From Candidatus Burkholderia humilis (GTDB taxonomy: Bacteria; Pseudomonadota; Gammaproteobacteria; Burkholderiales; Burkholderiaceae): a DNA stretch of 64,000 nucleotides. Below are positions 28,001-36,370 of the stretch, piece by piece. The notes below the pieces were generated by a model. It had not been told where the DNA came from and made no database searches. It saw only the letters and a program-made list of their open reading frames with translations. The number at the start of each line of letters is the position of its first letter. Position 1 is the stretch's first letter. The stretch covers positions 165,175 through 229,174 of the forward strand of contig LFMX01000001.1 in assembly GCA_001184405.1 (NCBI GenBank). Reading direction: 5' to 3'. The translations under genes and the position numbers were made by a program.

Positions 28001-28349
28001 GCGTCTGTCGGTGGCGTCGCTACGCTTTGGCGCCGGTGTGAAAGGAAAGGTCGTATCGAGCCTGCTTCATGGCGTGCCGTGCGTACTGAGCAAGGTGGCG
28101 AGCGAAGGCATGGGACTCGTCGCCGACGAACACATTCTCGAGGGCGATTCGGCGCAGCAAATGGCCGATGAAATCGTGCGCTTGCACGAGGACCGCGAAC
28201 TGTGGCAGCGGCTCGCCGACGCCGGATTCGACGCAGCGCTGGCGGAATTTTCGATTCAAACCGTGGCGGGATGCTTCAAGACGCTGCTCGATTCGATCGG
28301 GCTCGGCCAAACGGTCGACGAAAACGGATTGCGCCTCCTCCCTCAATAA
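25092..28349 (+). CDS. Large fusion: SAM methyltransferase, coiled coil, GT2-like and GT4 glycosyltransferase
   Basis: Intact, 1085 residues from the ATG at 25092 (MTSSVKRVRFESRH). Residues 1-230 are a class I methyltransferase (GERYLP; VLDIASGEGYGTALLANAA for SAM binding; FETLEHFVEHEAFVREVARV). Residues 267-340 form a coiled coil with repeated EIARLTAET/EIGRLTAET. The string FSWRITEPVRLVSTRFL (near 383) is a common glycosyltransferase linker. Residues about 450-690 look like a GT2 fold but lack a clear DxD (LVLMSDCLAPHSGWLDDM). Residues 701-1085 are a GT4 domain (VIVDAVVPKPDQDSGSADL; GIVFVGGFAHRPNIDAVKWL; RFGAGVKGKVVSSLLHG). In O-antigen systems such proteins act at chain ends, capping or measuring length. 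Which sugar is methylated is unknown. Confidence 0.85.
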   Translation: MTSSVKRVRFESRHADSVFTGERYLPDVQGPIQYEHFHRYLFALPLCADKDVLDIASGEGYGTALLANAAKSVVGVDIDEQAVTAARQRYIGERLRFEVGSATHIPLADASVDVVTSFETLEHFVEHEAFVREVARVLCPGGLLVISTPNHPVYSPPGSVLNDYHVRELDRSEFADLLGTVFSHVAIFGQKPAAGSVIARDDVAAADAPSWWTQRDEGVCETSGAMRDPVYYIALVSNQVLPAVRDDVFDASTPFHEYDRSRSDLVTQQAAEIARLTAETMQRADEIGRLTAETVRLNEVIIQRSQELEGAVAGRQQRDAEFTQQQAALVALSDSFKMMASRKSETPPTEAPSTPADAREAGTVHALRTQNRALHAEIDALRGSFSWRITEPVRLVSTRFLRPAKARAAVLLGRAPAQTSAGVPAARMPAALGANWRDASFVPFQKAARPRVSIAVITTKDSTTLDVNLRLLSATLAHVATEVVVIADSALPAAAQRGAEVRHAADATADLAKVRDCIGEVQGDYLVLMSDCLAPHSGWLDDMLQLLERFPDAGAVTGMLLDASGDVVAAGAGISSDGRLVPNAVGSGIDDPRFSSVMRTSAASPGILMLSADLWRRLSPQLIDCAPFEAGITSLALLLANEGVHTYCQPFSKFSYVSDASRVSGPARDSWDDAYQRWQLRERFETVFANYAGTNDVLPLAARPKIVIVDAVVPKPDQDSGSADLFWYMRIFQAFGYEVCFIAAFEQSEPREYADALRRWGFRVLVANGMLNLQEITTREAVTAELVMAQRISVASHLVDTVRRVAPRAKLVFSTVDLHYLREERSAILERSASALGQALEVRRAELHAIGVADATTVVSHVEWDIVKRLMPAANVHRIPIPRLPTRAPTRFEERRGIVFVGGFAHRPNIDAVKWLVDEIWPLVRKRLPDAELQVVGSNVTPDIAALDAPHEGVRIVGFVEDLSTILDHVRLSVASLRFGAGVKGKVVSSLLHGVPCVLSKVASEGMGLVADEHILEGDSAQQMADEIVRLHEDRELWQRLADAGFDAALAEFSIQTVAGCFKTLLDSIGLGQTVDENGLRLLPQ

Positions 28350-28367
28350 GCTTTCGTATTTCGACCC

Positions 28368-29615
28368 ATGACCGTATTCAATTTCGTCAAGCGGCTTTTC
28401 GCACCGAAACCGCAACCTGTTAGCTTCGAGCGGCCCGAGATCGATCCGAATAAGCTCCGGCTGCTCATCGAACTCGCGTCCTTCGACAAGGGCGGCCTCG
28501 AGAAGGTCGTGCTGGATTCGGCGATCGCATTCAATCGCGACCGCTACGACGTGACCATCGTGACCGCGGGGAAGGTCGGCCATCTCGGCGCCGTGGCGCG
28601 GGAGGCCGGCTTGCGAGTGATCGGGCTGCCCGAGCGCGACACGCTCGCGTCGTATCGCCAGTTGCTCTCGCAGGTTCAGCCGAATCTCGCGATGTCGCAC
28701 TTCTCGTACGTCGGATATCCGCTCTTTGCGGAGCTGCGGATCAGGAACATCACGTTCATTCACAACGTGTACGCGTTCTTCTCGGCCGAGCAGGCGCACG
28801 CTTTCGCCGAGAACGACAAGTACGTCAACCGATACATCTCCGTGTCGAAAAACGCGACGCGCTACGCGGCGGCTAAGCTTGGCGTCCGTCCCGAGAAAGT
28901 GATCACCGTGCCGAATGGCCTCATCATCGGCGAGCACGAAGCACGCGAGAAGAAGCCGGGATCATTGCGCCGGGCCGATCTGGGCATCGCCGAAAGTGAC
29001 TATGTGTTCGCCAATGTCGCGTCGTACAACCTGCACAAGGGCCACTACGTGATGGTCGACGCGATGAAGCGCATCGTGGCGGATCGCCGTGACATCAAAA
29101 TTCTGTGCGTGGGCAATCCGGTGTTTGCGCCGCATGTCGAAGCGCTCAAAGATCTGATCCGGCGCGAGGGCCTGGAGCAGCATATTTTGATGCCCGGTTA
29201 TATCGCCGATGTCGCGGCCGTGCACCGTATCGCCGATGCGTTCTTGCTGCCTTCGTTCATCGAAGGCTGGAGCATCGCCATGAACGAGGCGATGTTCTAT
29301 GAAAGACCGATGATTCTCACCGACACCGGCGCGTCCGCCGAAGTCATCGAAAACGACGATATCGGCATTCTGATTCCAAACGAGTACGGAGACACCGCCG
29401 ATCTGGACTCGGTTACACTCGACCAATTAGCCTATACGCCGCGCAGCTATACCATCACGCCGCGTCTCGTCGAAGCCATGACGACGATGGCGGATCACCG
29501 CGCCGAATGGGCTGCGCGAGGAAAACGCGGGCGTACGAAGATTTATTCGTCCTACAATTTCGCAGACATCGTGCGGCGCTACGAAGAGATCATCAAGGGG
29601 GTGGTACGTGAGTAA
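28368..29615 (+). CDS. Glycosyltransferase family 4
   Basis: Intact, 415 residues, a GT-B fold enzyme. Acceptor half: LLIELASFDKGGLEKVVLD, the family's N-terminal glycine loop; FIHNVYAFFS; YISVSKNATRYAAAKLGV; VPNGLII. Donor half: FANVASYNLHKGHYVMVDAM, LMPGYIADVAAVHRIADAF, LPSFIEGWSIAMNEAMFY (the E-x7-E pattern) and LTDTGASAEVI. Retaining sugar transfer at the cytoplasmic face is expected. Mannose is a reasonable donor guess, because manC lies downstream. It overlaps the following acyltransferase gene by 8 bases. Confidence 0.88.
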   Translation: MTVFNFVKRLFAPKPQPVSFERPEIDPNKLRLLIELASFDKGGLEKVVLDSAIAFNRDRYDVTIVTAGKVGHLGAVAREAGLRVIGLPERDTLASYRQLLSQVQPNLAMSHFSYVGYPLFAELRIRNITFIHNVYAFFSAEQAHAFAENDKYVNRYISVSKNATRYAAAKLGVRPEKVITVPNGLIIGEHEAREKKPGSLRRADLGIAESDYVFANVASYNLHKGHYVMVDAMKRIVADRRDIKILCVGNPVFAPHVEALKDLIRREGLEQHILMPGYIADVAAVHRIADAFLLPSFIEGWSIAMNEAMFYERPMILTDTGASAEVIENDDIGILIPNEYGDTADLDSVTLDQLAYTPRSYTITPRLVEAMTTMADHRAEWAARGKRGRTKIYSSYNFADIVRRYEEIIKGVVRE

Positions 29616-30222
29616 TGTCGCTGAACCATCGCTGGGAGCGAAAGTCGTGGAACCCGTGCGGCGCGTGTGGCGCTTTCTGCGCTGGCGCTTCAAGCCGGCA
29701 GTGTGCTTTTATCTCGGCAACCATCTGTTCATGAGCTGGATGCCGTATGGCATCCGGCACTGGTTTCTGCGCTGCTTCTGCATGGTCCGCATGGGCGCGG
29801 ATTCGAGTATTGCGATGGGTTGCTTCGTGACGGGTTATCACATCGAGATCGGCTCGAACACGGTCATCAACCGTTTTACGTATCTCGATGGCCGGGTGCC
29901 GCTGAAGATCGGCAACAACGTCAATGTTTCGCATTACACGCTGATTCAGACGCTGACGCACGATCCGCAGAATCCGGATTTCGTCTGCTTGTGCAAGCCG
30001 GTGGTCATCGGCGATCACGCGTGGATCGGCGCGCGCGCTATTATCTGCCCGGGCGTCACGGTCGGGGAAGGCGCGGTGGTCGGCGCGGGCGCGGTCGTGA
30101 CGCGCGATGTCGCACCTTACACGATCGTCGGCGGCAATCCTGCGCGCTATATCAAAGACAGATCGCGCGATTTGCGTTATCGGTCGCGATACTTTCCGTT
30201 TTTCGATACTGACATTCAATAG
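29608..30222 (+). CDS. Left-handed beta-helix acyltransferase (WbbJ/maltose O-acetyltransferase-like)
   Basis: Intact, 204 residues, GTG start at 29608 preceded by AAGGGGG and overlapping the previous gene by 8 bases. Hexapeptide-repeat strands dominate the middle and C-terminal half (IEIGSNTVINRFTYLDG, PLKIGNNVNVSHYTLI, VVIGDHAWIGARAIICPGV, GAVVGAGAVVTRDV, TIVGGNPARYI). The catalytic His is probably in LTHDPQNPDF. The basic, aromatic N terminus (VWRFLRWRFKPAVCFYLGNH) may lie on the membrane. It likely O-acetylates a sugar of the polysaccharide. Confidence 0.88.
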   Translation: MSNVAEPSLGAKVVEPVRRVWRFLRWRFKPAVCFYLGNHLFMSWMPYGIRHWFLRCFCMVRMGADSSIAMGCFVTGYHIEIGSNTVINRFTYLDGRVPLKIGNNVNVSHYTLIQTLTHDPQNPDFVCLCKPVVIGDHAWIGARAIICPGVTVGEGAVVGAGAVVTRDVAPYTIVGGNPARYIKDRSRDLRYRSRYFPFFDTDIQ

Positions 30223-30263
30223 CCTTTCGACAAGGGCGGCTCCATTGCCCGTCCGATATCTCC

Positions 30264-31220
30264 ATGTTAAAGTTCCTTAAGAAGGGCGAAGGGCCGTCCA
30301 TTTCCGTCGTGGTGCCGCTCTACAACCACGGCAGATACATTAAGTCGACGCTCGAAAGTGTGATCGAGCAGACTTCGCCCGCCGACGAAATCATCTTGAT
30401 CGATGATGGCTCGTCCGACAACGGCTTCGAAATCGCGGAGCGCCTGCTTGCCAAGACGCCGCGCGCGCGGACCTTTCGTCAGGAGAACGCCGGCGCGTAC
30501 AATACGATCAATCGGGCTATCGGCATCAGCCGTTCACAATATATCGCCATGCTGAATTCCGACGATCTCTTCGCGCCGAAGAAGCTCGAGCGTTGTCGCA
30601 ATCTGATTGCGCAGCGTGGCGCGGCGGATTTGATTGCGGGCGGCGTCGGCATCATGGATGACGGTGGTGTCCGTCAGCGCGGCGGCGGCGTCGCCGTCGA
30701 CTGGCTCAGTCGCTCGAAGTCCTTTCTTGACAGGTACAGTCTGCCGCAGTTGTCGCTCGTAAACGAAAATTACATCGCGACCACGTCGAATATGGTCTTC
30801 TCCCGGCGTCTTTGGGACGTCGCAGGTGGTTTTCAGCCGTTGCGCTACTGTCACGACCTCGACTTCCTGATGTTTGCATTCGAATCCGGTTCAGTACTTT
30901 TGGATCTCGACGAGGAACACATCGTCTATCGTGTGCATCAGGGCAACACGATCAAGGAAGACTTGTCGCGGGTTCGTGTTGAGATCGCGGCGGTGATTGC
31001 CAACACGTTGCACCAGTCAGGGCCGCGCCTCTTGTCGCCCGAATTCAGTGAGCGTGATTTCGAGGCCTTCAGCACGGTTCTGCGTAACAAGCAGATGAGC
31101 GACATGCTGTGCTTCTTCCAGACCATTCGGCTCGCATTCGCGACGCGCACGGTTTTCTATGAATACGCGACGGACGAGAAGCGTGGTCCGGCTTTTCGAC
31201 AAGTTGTGTCGCCGGCCTGA
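30264..31220 (+). CDS. Glycosyltransferase family 2
   Basis: Intact, 318 residues. GT2 fold: ISVVVPLYNHGRYIKSTLES (residue 13 on), IILIDDGSSDNG (first Asp pair), ENAGAYNTINRAIGIS and IAMLNSDDLFAPKKLE (the DxD-like NSDD). The later part has NYIATTSNMVFSRRLWDVAGG and the acceptor-side CHDLDFLMFAFE. Donor and acceptor are unknown; it is the last transferase of the cluster, between the acyltransferase and manC. Confidence 0.87.
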   Translation: MLKFLKKGEGPSISVVVPLYNHGRYIKSTLESVIEQTSPADEIILIDDGSSDNGFEIAERLLAKTPRARTFRQENAGAYNTINRAIGISRSQYIAMLNSDDLFAPKKLERCRNLIAQRGAADLIAGGVGIMDDGGVRQRGGGVAVDWLSRSKSFLDRYSLPQLSLVNENYIATTSNMVFSRRLWDVAGGFQPLRYCHDLDFLMFAFESGSVLLDLDEEHIVYRVHQGNTIKEDLSRVRVEIAAVIANTLHQSGPRLLSPEFSERDFEAFSTVLRNKQMSDMLCFFQTIRLAFATRTVFYEYATDEKRGPAFRQVVSPA

Positions 31221-31268
31221 GTCGCATCGGTGGTGCCTACTGTCGCACATTCAATTCGAGTACGAAGC

Positions 31269-32762
31269 ATGAACAATCCGTCTTCCGTCCACGATCAGGT
31301 CGAAGCACTGACCGATCGTTTTCCTGTTCAGGCAGTGATACTGGCGGGTGGCTCAGGTACACGTCTTTGGCCGCTTTCGCGTGAACAGTTTCCAAAACAA
31401 TTGATTGGCCTTCTGGGTCAAGATTCGCTGCTTCAGGCGACTGCGCGGCGCCTCGTCGGCCTCAGCGCGAGTCATCCGGTGGTGGCGCGCAGCGTCGTCG
31501 TCTGCGGCGAGGATCATCGGTTCAATGTGGCCGAACAGATGCGACAAAGCAACGTTGAGGCACAGATCATTCTTGAGCCTGTGGGGCGCAACACCGCGCC
31601 CGCCCTCACGCTCGCAGCCTTGTCACTCGTCGCTGAGGGCGATGATGCGATCATGGTCGTCATGCCTGCCGATCACGCGGTGAGGAACGAGGCGGCGTTT
31701 CGCGCGCGAGTCGCCGAAGCCGTGAAATATGCCGGCTTTGACCATATCGTAACGCTTGGCGTTGTGCCGACGCGAGCTGAAACCGGATACGGCTATTTGC
31801 ACGTAGGAGCGGCGCGGGATGAGCGCAACGTCCATCAGCTTGAAGGCTTTGTTGAGAAGCCTTCATCCGAACTTGCGCAGGAGTACATTGAATCCGGCCA
31901 GTATCTGTGGAATAGCGGTCTTTTTGTGCTGCGTGCATCAGTCTGGCTGCGGGCAATCAAGCAGTTCGAACCATTGATCCATACGGCATGTGTCGATGCG
32001 TTCGCGGGCAATGAGCATGACATCGATTTTTTGCGTGTGGATGAAGCGTTGTTCAACGTGTGTCCGTCGCAGTCGATCGATTACGCAGTCATGGAGCGCG
32101 TCACCAAACCGGGGTCTGAATTCGTGGCTTCCGTGGTGCCGCTGGAAGTGGGTTGGTCCGATATCGGTGCGTGGGACGCCGTGTGGGAGGCGCTTCCAAA
32201 GGATGCCACCGGTAATGTTACATGCGGCCAAGTGATGCTTGAAGGTGCGTCGAACACTTTCGCCCATTCGGAAGGGCGTCTGGTTGCTTGCGTTGGCACC
32301 GACGATCTGATCGTGGTCGAAACGCCCGATGCAATTCTGGTCGCGAAGCACTCAGCGGCGCAAAACGTGAAGGCAATCGTTGCACGCATCAAGAGCGACC
32401 ATCGCACCGAAGCCAATATTCATCGCAAGGTGTACCGGCCTTGGGGTTACTACGATTCAATTGACGCGGGCAAGGGCTTTCATGTCAAGCGCATTGTAGT
32501 GAATCCGGGAGCGCGTCTGTCATTGCAGATGCACCATCATCGCTCGGAACATTGGATTGTCGTACGTGGCACGGCGTGGGTCACTCGCGGAGAGGAGACT
32601 TTCTTGCTGCCGGAAAATGAATCCACCTATATCGCGCTGGGTCAAATTCACCGGCTCGAGAATCCAGGCAAAGTACCGCTCGAGATTATCGAAGTACAGT
32701 CTGGAAATTATCTCGGCGAGGACGACATCGTCAGACTGGAGGACAACTACGGACGATCGTAA
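31269..32762 (+). CDS. manC: Mannose-1-phosphate guanylyltransferase / mannose-6-phosphate isomerase
   Basis: Intact, 497 residues, normal for the bifunctional type II enzyme. The N-terminal nucleotidyltransferase has [20 protein letters not shown] (residues about 22-41), ILEPVGRNTAPALTLAAL, VMPADHAV and FVEKPSSELAQEYI, which make GDP-mannose. The C-terminal cupin isomerase has RPWGYYDSIDAGKGFHVKRI, LQMHHHRSEHWIVVRGTAWV and IHRLENPGKVPLEIIEVQSG. Together they turn fructose-6-phosphate-derived mannose phosphates into GDP-mannose. The phosphomannomutase and any gmd/rmd genes are not in the window. The ATG at 31269 is chosen over upstream alternatives by similarity. Last gene of the intact cluster. 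Confidence 0.95.
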   Translation: MNNPSSVHDQVEALTDRFPVQAVILAGGSGTRLWPLSREQFPKQLIGLLGQDSLLQATARRLVGLSASHPVVARSVVVCGEDHRFNVAEQMRQSNVEAQIILEPVGRNTAPALTLAALSLVAEGDDAIMVVMPADHAVRNEAAFRARVAEAVKYAGFDHIVTLGVVPTRAETGYGYLHVGAARDERNVHQLEGFVEKPSSELAQEYIESGQYLWNSGLFVLRASVWLRAIKQFEPLIHTACVDAFAGNEHDIDFLRVDEALFNVCPSQSIDYAVMERVTKPGSEFVASVVPLEVGWSDIGAWDAVWEALPKDATGNVTCGQVMLEGASNTFAHSEGRLVACVGTDDLIVVETPDAILVAKHSAAQNVKAIVARIKSDHRTEANIHRKVYRPWGYYDSIDAGKGFHVKRIVVNPGARLSLQMHHHRSEHWIVVRGTAWVTRGEETFLLPENESTYIALGQIHRLENPGKVPLEIIEVQSGNYLGEDDIVRLEDNYGRS

Positions 32763-32803
32763 GCGCGCGATTTCGCACACCTAGCTTCCGTTGTTGAGAA
32801 GGC

Positions 32804-33073
32804 TCATGATTGCGTCCGCAATCCTTGAACCGCACCCAGAAAGTTGGACGACTGATGGCTATGCTGGAACGAAGCAAACCGATAATCGACGGGACTCAGC
32901 CCCTTGAGCTTCAGCTTGATTCGCTCGTGGTTGTAGTAGTGAATGTATTCCTTCAGGCCTTTCTCGAGATCGTCGAGATCACGAAACTCGTTGGCGTAGT
33001 AGAACTCCGTCTTCAGGGTACCGAAGACACTCTCCATGGCGGCATTGTCAAGGCAGTTTCCGCGCCGGGACAT
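32804..33073 (-). mobile_element. IS3-family transposase, C-terminal fragment
   Basis: About 89 residues of the rve integrase core end of an IS3-type OrfB: SRRGNCLDNAAMESVFGTLK (the last catalytic Glu region), LEKGLKEYIHYYNHERIK and LKGLSPVDYRFA. Everything upstream of this motif is missing, because the fragment abuts the IS21 fragment at about 33074. The element's outer end probably lies near 32790, just after manC. Confidence 0.88.
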
Positions 33074-33605
33074 GCCCGGCCTTCAGCAAGTGGGGTGTAG
33101 TTTGAAGCACCGAGGGTGGCGACGAATAGCTCCGTCTCGCGGATCTCGCCGGTATTGGGATCGACGATGCCAAGCTTGTTGCTTGAGTAGTCGATGAACA
33201 GCTTCTCGCCCGGCACATGGACTTGCCGAAGCGTCACCGGCAATGCCGCCGCCCAGCGCTCGTAGTGCTTGCAGAACCAGCTGTAGCCGTAGCCTTCGGG
33301 CTCCTGGGCCTTGTACTCGCTCCACAACAGGTCCAACGCAACGTTCTTCTTGCTCAGTTCTCGATGTATTTGCGGCTAGTTCGGCATGGGCGCGGGCAGC
33401 GCGACGGCGGTACGGGCGGAAACAGCAACGTCTCGAGCGTCGCGTCGTCGAGCACTTGCGCACGCTCGAACGTAAGCTCTGCCCGTTTGGCACGTTGGAG
33501 GTATTCCCAGACAGCGGTCGCCGACAGATTCATGGCGCGAGCGACCTCGCGTTTGCTTCGCCCGTACTCGAAATGCAGGCGCATCACTTCCTTGATCTGG
33601 CGCAT
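33074..33605 (-). mobile_element. istA: IS21-family transposase IstA, N-terminal fragment with frameshift
   Basis: The start MRQIKEVMRLHFEYGRSKRE at 33605 is the helix-turn-helix end of IstA (NLSATAVWEYLQRAKRAE). Near 33370 the frame shifts and continues with LLWSEYKAQEPEGYGYSWF, RQVHVPGEKLFIDYSSNKLG (first catalytic Asp) and ELFVATLGASNYT. It stops at the junction with the IS3 fragment, so the C-terminal half of IstA and all of istB are gone. It represents an IS21 element interrupted by or recombined with an IS3 element. Confidence 0.85.
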
Positions 33606-33606
33606 G

Positions 33607-33959
33607 GATATTCGGAAGAGCAGATTCGCATCGTCTTCACGGGTTTGCGGCCGGGCGAAAAGCTATACGAGGAACTGCTCGCGGACGACGATACCACCAC
33701 GCGCACGCCGCATCCGAAACTGCGGATCGCGCAGGCGCGGCCCGTGCCGGATCATTTCATCGACGAATTGCTGCCGTGGCTCATGCAGCATCGCGTGCTG
33801 TCGGATGACGAAGTGCGCCGCGATTTGCACCGCTGGGTGCCGGATTATCAGACGGCGACGCTGCCCGCGTGCTCCAGGGAGAGTCGCGGCCGCGCAGACG
33901 ACGCGCAAGTGCGGGGCGACGGGCTTGCGCGCACGGTCACGCATGACGACGCTCAATGA
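33607..33959 (+). pseudogene. Nucleotide-sugar dehydratase/epimerase (CapD/WbpM-type), C-terminal remnant
   Basis: From the IS21 edge the frame reads GYSEEQIRIVFTGLRPGEKL, YEELLADDDTTTRTPHPKLR and IDELLPWLMQHRVL, then a polar tail to the stop at 33957-33959. This is the last part of a membrane-bound CapD/WbpM/FlaA1-type UDP-sugar 4,6-dehydratase; about 500 residues, including membrane helices and the SDR catalytic core, are missing. The gene probably once belonged to the neighbouring polysaccharide cluster and was cut by the IS insertion. Confidence 0.85.
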
Positions 33960-35063
33960 GGTTCGTGAGCTGATGCGATCATCATCCGCGTGTATGAGTT
34001 CCCAAGCATGCTGAAGCCTGTAACTGGCGGGTTCAGCGAAATTTACCGAGACAAGTGATTGAACATTCCGCATGCAAGCTCGTTGGTCGACGCGTTCCTT
34101 GCACACCCGAGCGACGATGTGATTCAACACGAATTGAGTTATGAAATATCCGGAGTTCTGCTTTCGGCTTTTCGGCGCATGTGTTGGAGCGTAATCTGGA
34201 CTCCGCTTCGGAATTGACGCTTGGACTGACCTTCGCGCGTTGATTTTCGGCAAAAGAACGGTCGCGTCTTGCGCTCCCACGTCTCCGTTGCACGCATCGT
34301 AAGATGCCGAGCAAGCTCGTCACTGTGAAAAATGAAAGCCCGGTTGGCTGTGTTGGTGCGGCGCCGGTTCGGCAACAGAAGTCAGCGTTCCGCTGACCCT
34401 GGAGAAGCCATGTCGAGGCAAGCCAGTCCGAAAGACATATCAAAATTGCGAGCTTTCCGTAGATATTCGATCGCAATGAAGTGCATCATCCTATTCACCT
34501 ATCCGCGTTCCAACGCATCGACCCGAGTGCAATGCGCTCCGATTTTCTTCACACGCGTCCGACGGACGCAACGTTCTTCATCTGCAGCGACCTTGCAATA
34601 TAGTCATGTGCGCGCGATGCGGGAAACTGAGTTCTCGAAGAACCGCATCGGCACTGGTTTATCAAGCGAAACGCAGTTTCGCATCGTCTGAGAACAACTT
34701 CGCACGGACAGTACGAACGTCAACCCATCCTTTCGTCTACGGCGCTTTCGCCAAGCTTGACTCGCGCGTTCCCAAATCAAGGCGACCGTTGACGAGCGGG
34801 CTTCCAAGACGGGAAATCACTTGCACCCTGCGTGCGGATTTCCAAATCCCATTCTGTCGGCTCGTGCTGCCGATAACAAAACGCGCAACAAGAATTGCTT
34901 GGCTCGACAGGCTTGTGTCTGCGGTCAAGTAGTTGTGCTTCGGATTCGTCCGTAGCAGGATCATCGGGCGCCAGTGCTTCCCTGCGTCGGGTGAATAAAA
35001 ATCTGATCTCTAAGATCCCGGAAAGCAAAGCGTGCAGTATTTCAATCACCCCGGGACGTTCTC
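33960..35063. other. Gene-poor stretch, no recognisable gene
   Basis: About 1.1 kb with lower GC than its surroundings. Short frames exist on both strands, but none shows a motif, ribosome site or codon pattern I can support. It lies between the CapD remnant and the integrase and is best read as decayed island DNA. Confidence 0.6.
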
Positions 35064-36370
35064 TTGATAGATGAGAGCGTTGCCTTCCACACGACAACTG
35101 TGAAAATCCAACTCAACTTTTCGACCTTGTTGGACAATGCCGGGCTGCCACAGCGGCTCACGAATGAACTCACCAAATTGTTCCAGCAGCACCTATCAAA
35201 AGCCCACAGCAAAACCCGCGTGACCTCCAACGCGATTTCCATCAAGACCCAGTCGTACTGCGTGCGATATCTCGTCGCCGGCTTCCGCGAACTGCGAAAG
35301 GGCGGATTCGCGCTCCAGTCGCCATGGAACCTCTCAGAAAAATACATCGCCTATCTGGTCAAGCTTTGGGTTACAGAGAAAGAGCAGGCACCAGGCACAG
35401 TGGAGAACAAGCTTACCTACTGGCGTACCCTCGCCGCGTGGATGAAAAAGCATCAGCTCGTGGGCACCGTCGACGACTACATCAAGCGGCCCGACGGATA
35501 CCGCCGCTACTACGTGGCCCAGGAAGATAAGTTGTGGGAAGTGGCGAATGTTGACGTCAACACTGTCATTTCCCGGCTTTGCGAACGTGATCGCTGGGTC
35601 GCGATCCAAGTCGAATTGCAGGCAACCTTTGGGCTGCGTGCACAGGAAAGCATGCTGCTGCGCCCCCTCCAATGTCTGCGTGTTTCCATATCATTGACGG
35701 CACCAAGGGAGGAAGGCCGTGGCTCGTGCCGATCGATGCGGAATGGCAGTACGAAGTCCTCATCCGTGCAGCGCGGCTTGCCAACCCCCGTACGGGGTCG
35801 ATGATTCCCGAGCCGTGGTCGCTCAAGAAATGGTATCGCCATTTCTACCATGTCCTGCAAAAAGAAGGCATAACGCGCAGCGGCTTAGGCGTTACGGTAC
35901 ACGGACTGCGCCATGCTTACCTTCAGAGGATGTATGAGCAAGTCACTGGCGTACCGGCACCGATCAAGCTAGCTGATCATCGGCCAGACCCGGAACTCCA
36001 CCAGAGGGCCATGCAGCAATTGGTCGAAGCCGCGGGACATGGCCTGGCAGCGAAAGCGACAGCCTACATCTCGACATTCGCAACGGCCGAGCGGCTATCG
36101 CGGGCCGTGATCACGCCCGAGCAGGCGATCGCCGTCCTCGCTGCTGCGAACGGCGTCAAGTCGGAGGCGGCGAAGAGCCTAAAAATCTCCAGGCAGGCCT
36201 TGTACCGCATTCTGACCAAATGCGACCCGCTGTCAAGTGCCATACCCGCGAGCTCCGCTGCTATGGACGCGCCGTCAGCAGAGCCGCCTTGCGAACTTGA
36301 CGCAGATTCACCGTCGAGTGTGCCCTTCGATGATGTGACTTCCGGCCAGCTCTCACTCCTTGCCGAATAG
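35064..36370 (+). pseudogene. Site-specific tyrosine recombinase (integrase-like), frameshifted
   Basis: The N-terminal half (from a TTG at 35064, or a GTG at 35100) has a SAM-like, helix-rich core-binding domain (SPWNLSEKYIAYLVKLWV, ENKLTYWRTLAAWMKKHQL) and reaches LQATFGLRAQESMLLRP, which holds the first catalytic Arg. The frame then breaks near 35668, with a few codons apparently lost. The C-terminal half follows with FHIIDGTKGGRPWLVPID, the catalytic VTVHGLRHAYLQRMYE (H-x-x-R) and an unusual Ala-rich tail with a putative helix-turn-helix (GVKSEAAKSLKISRQALYRI). A Tyr nucleophile is not obvious. It probably once moved this island. Confidence 0.7.

Noticed and set aside
29600..32770. Type of nucleotide-sugar beyond GDP-mannose, such as GDP-rhamnose
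   Set aside because: No gmd or rmd gene is in the window, so a D-rhamnose branch cannot be claimed.
34030..34700. Possible transposase or hypothetical genes in the gene-poor stretch
   Set aside because: Frames on both strands show no transposase motif (DDE, HTH) or plausible start; not enough support.
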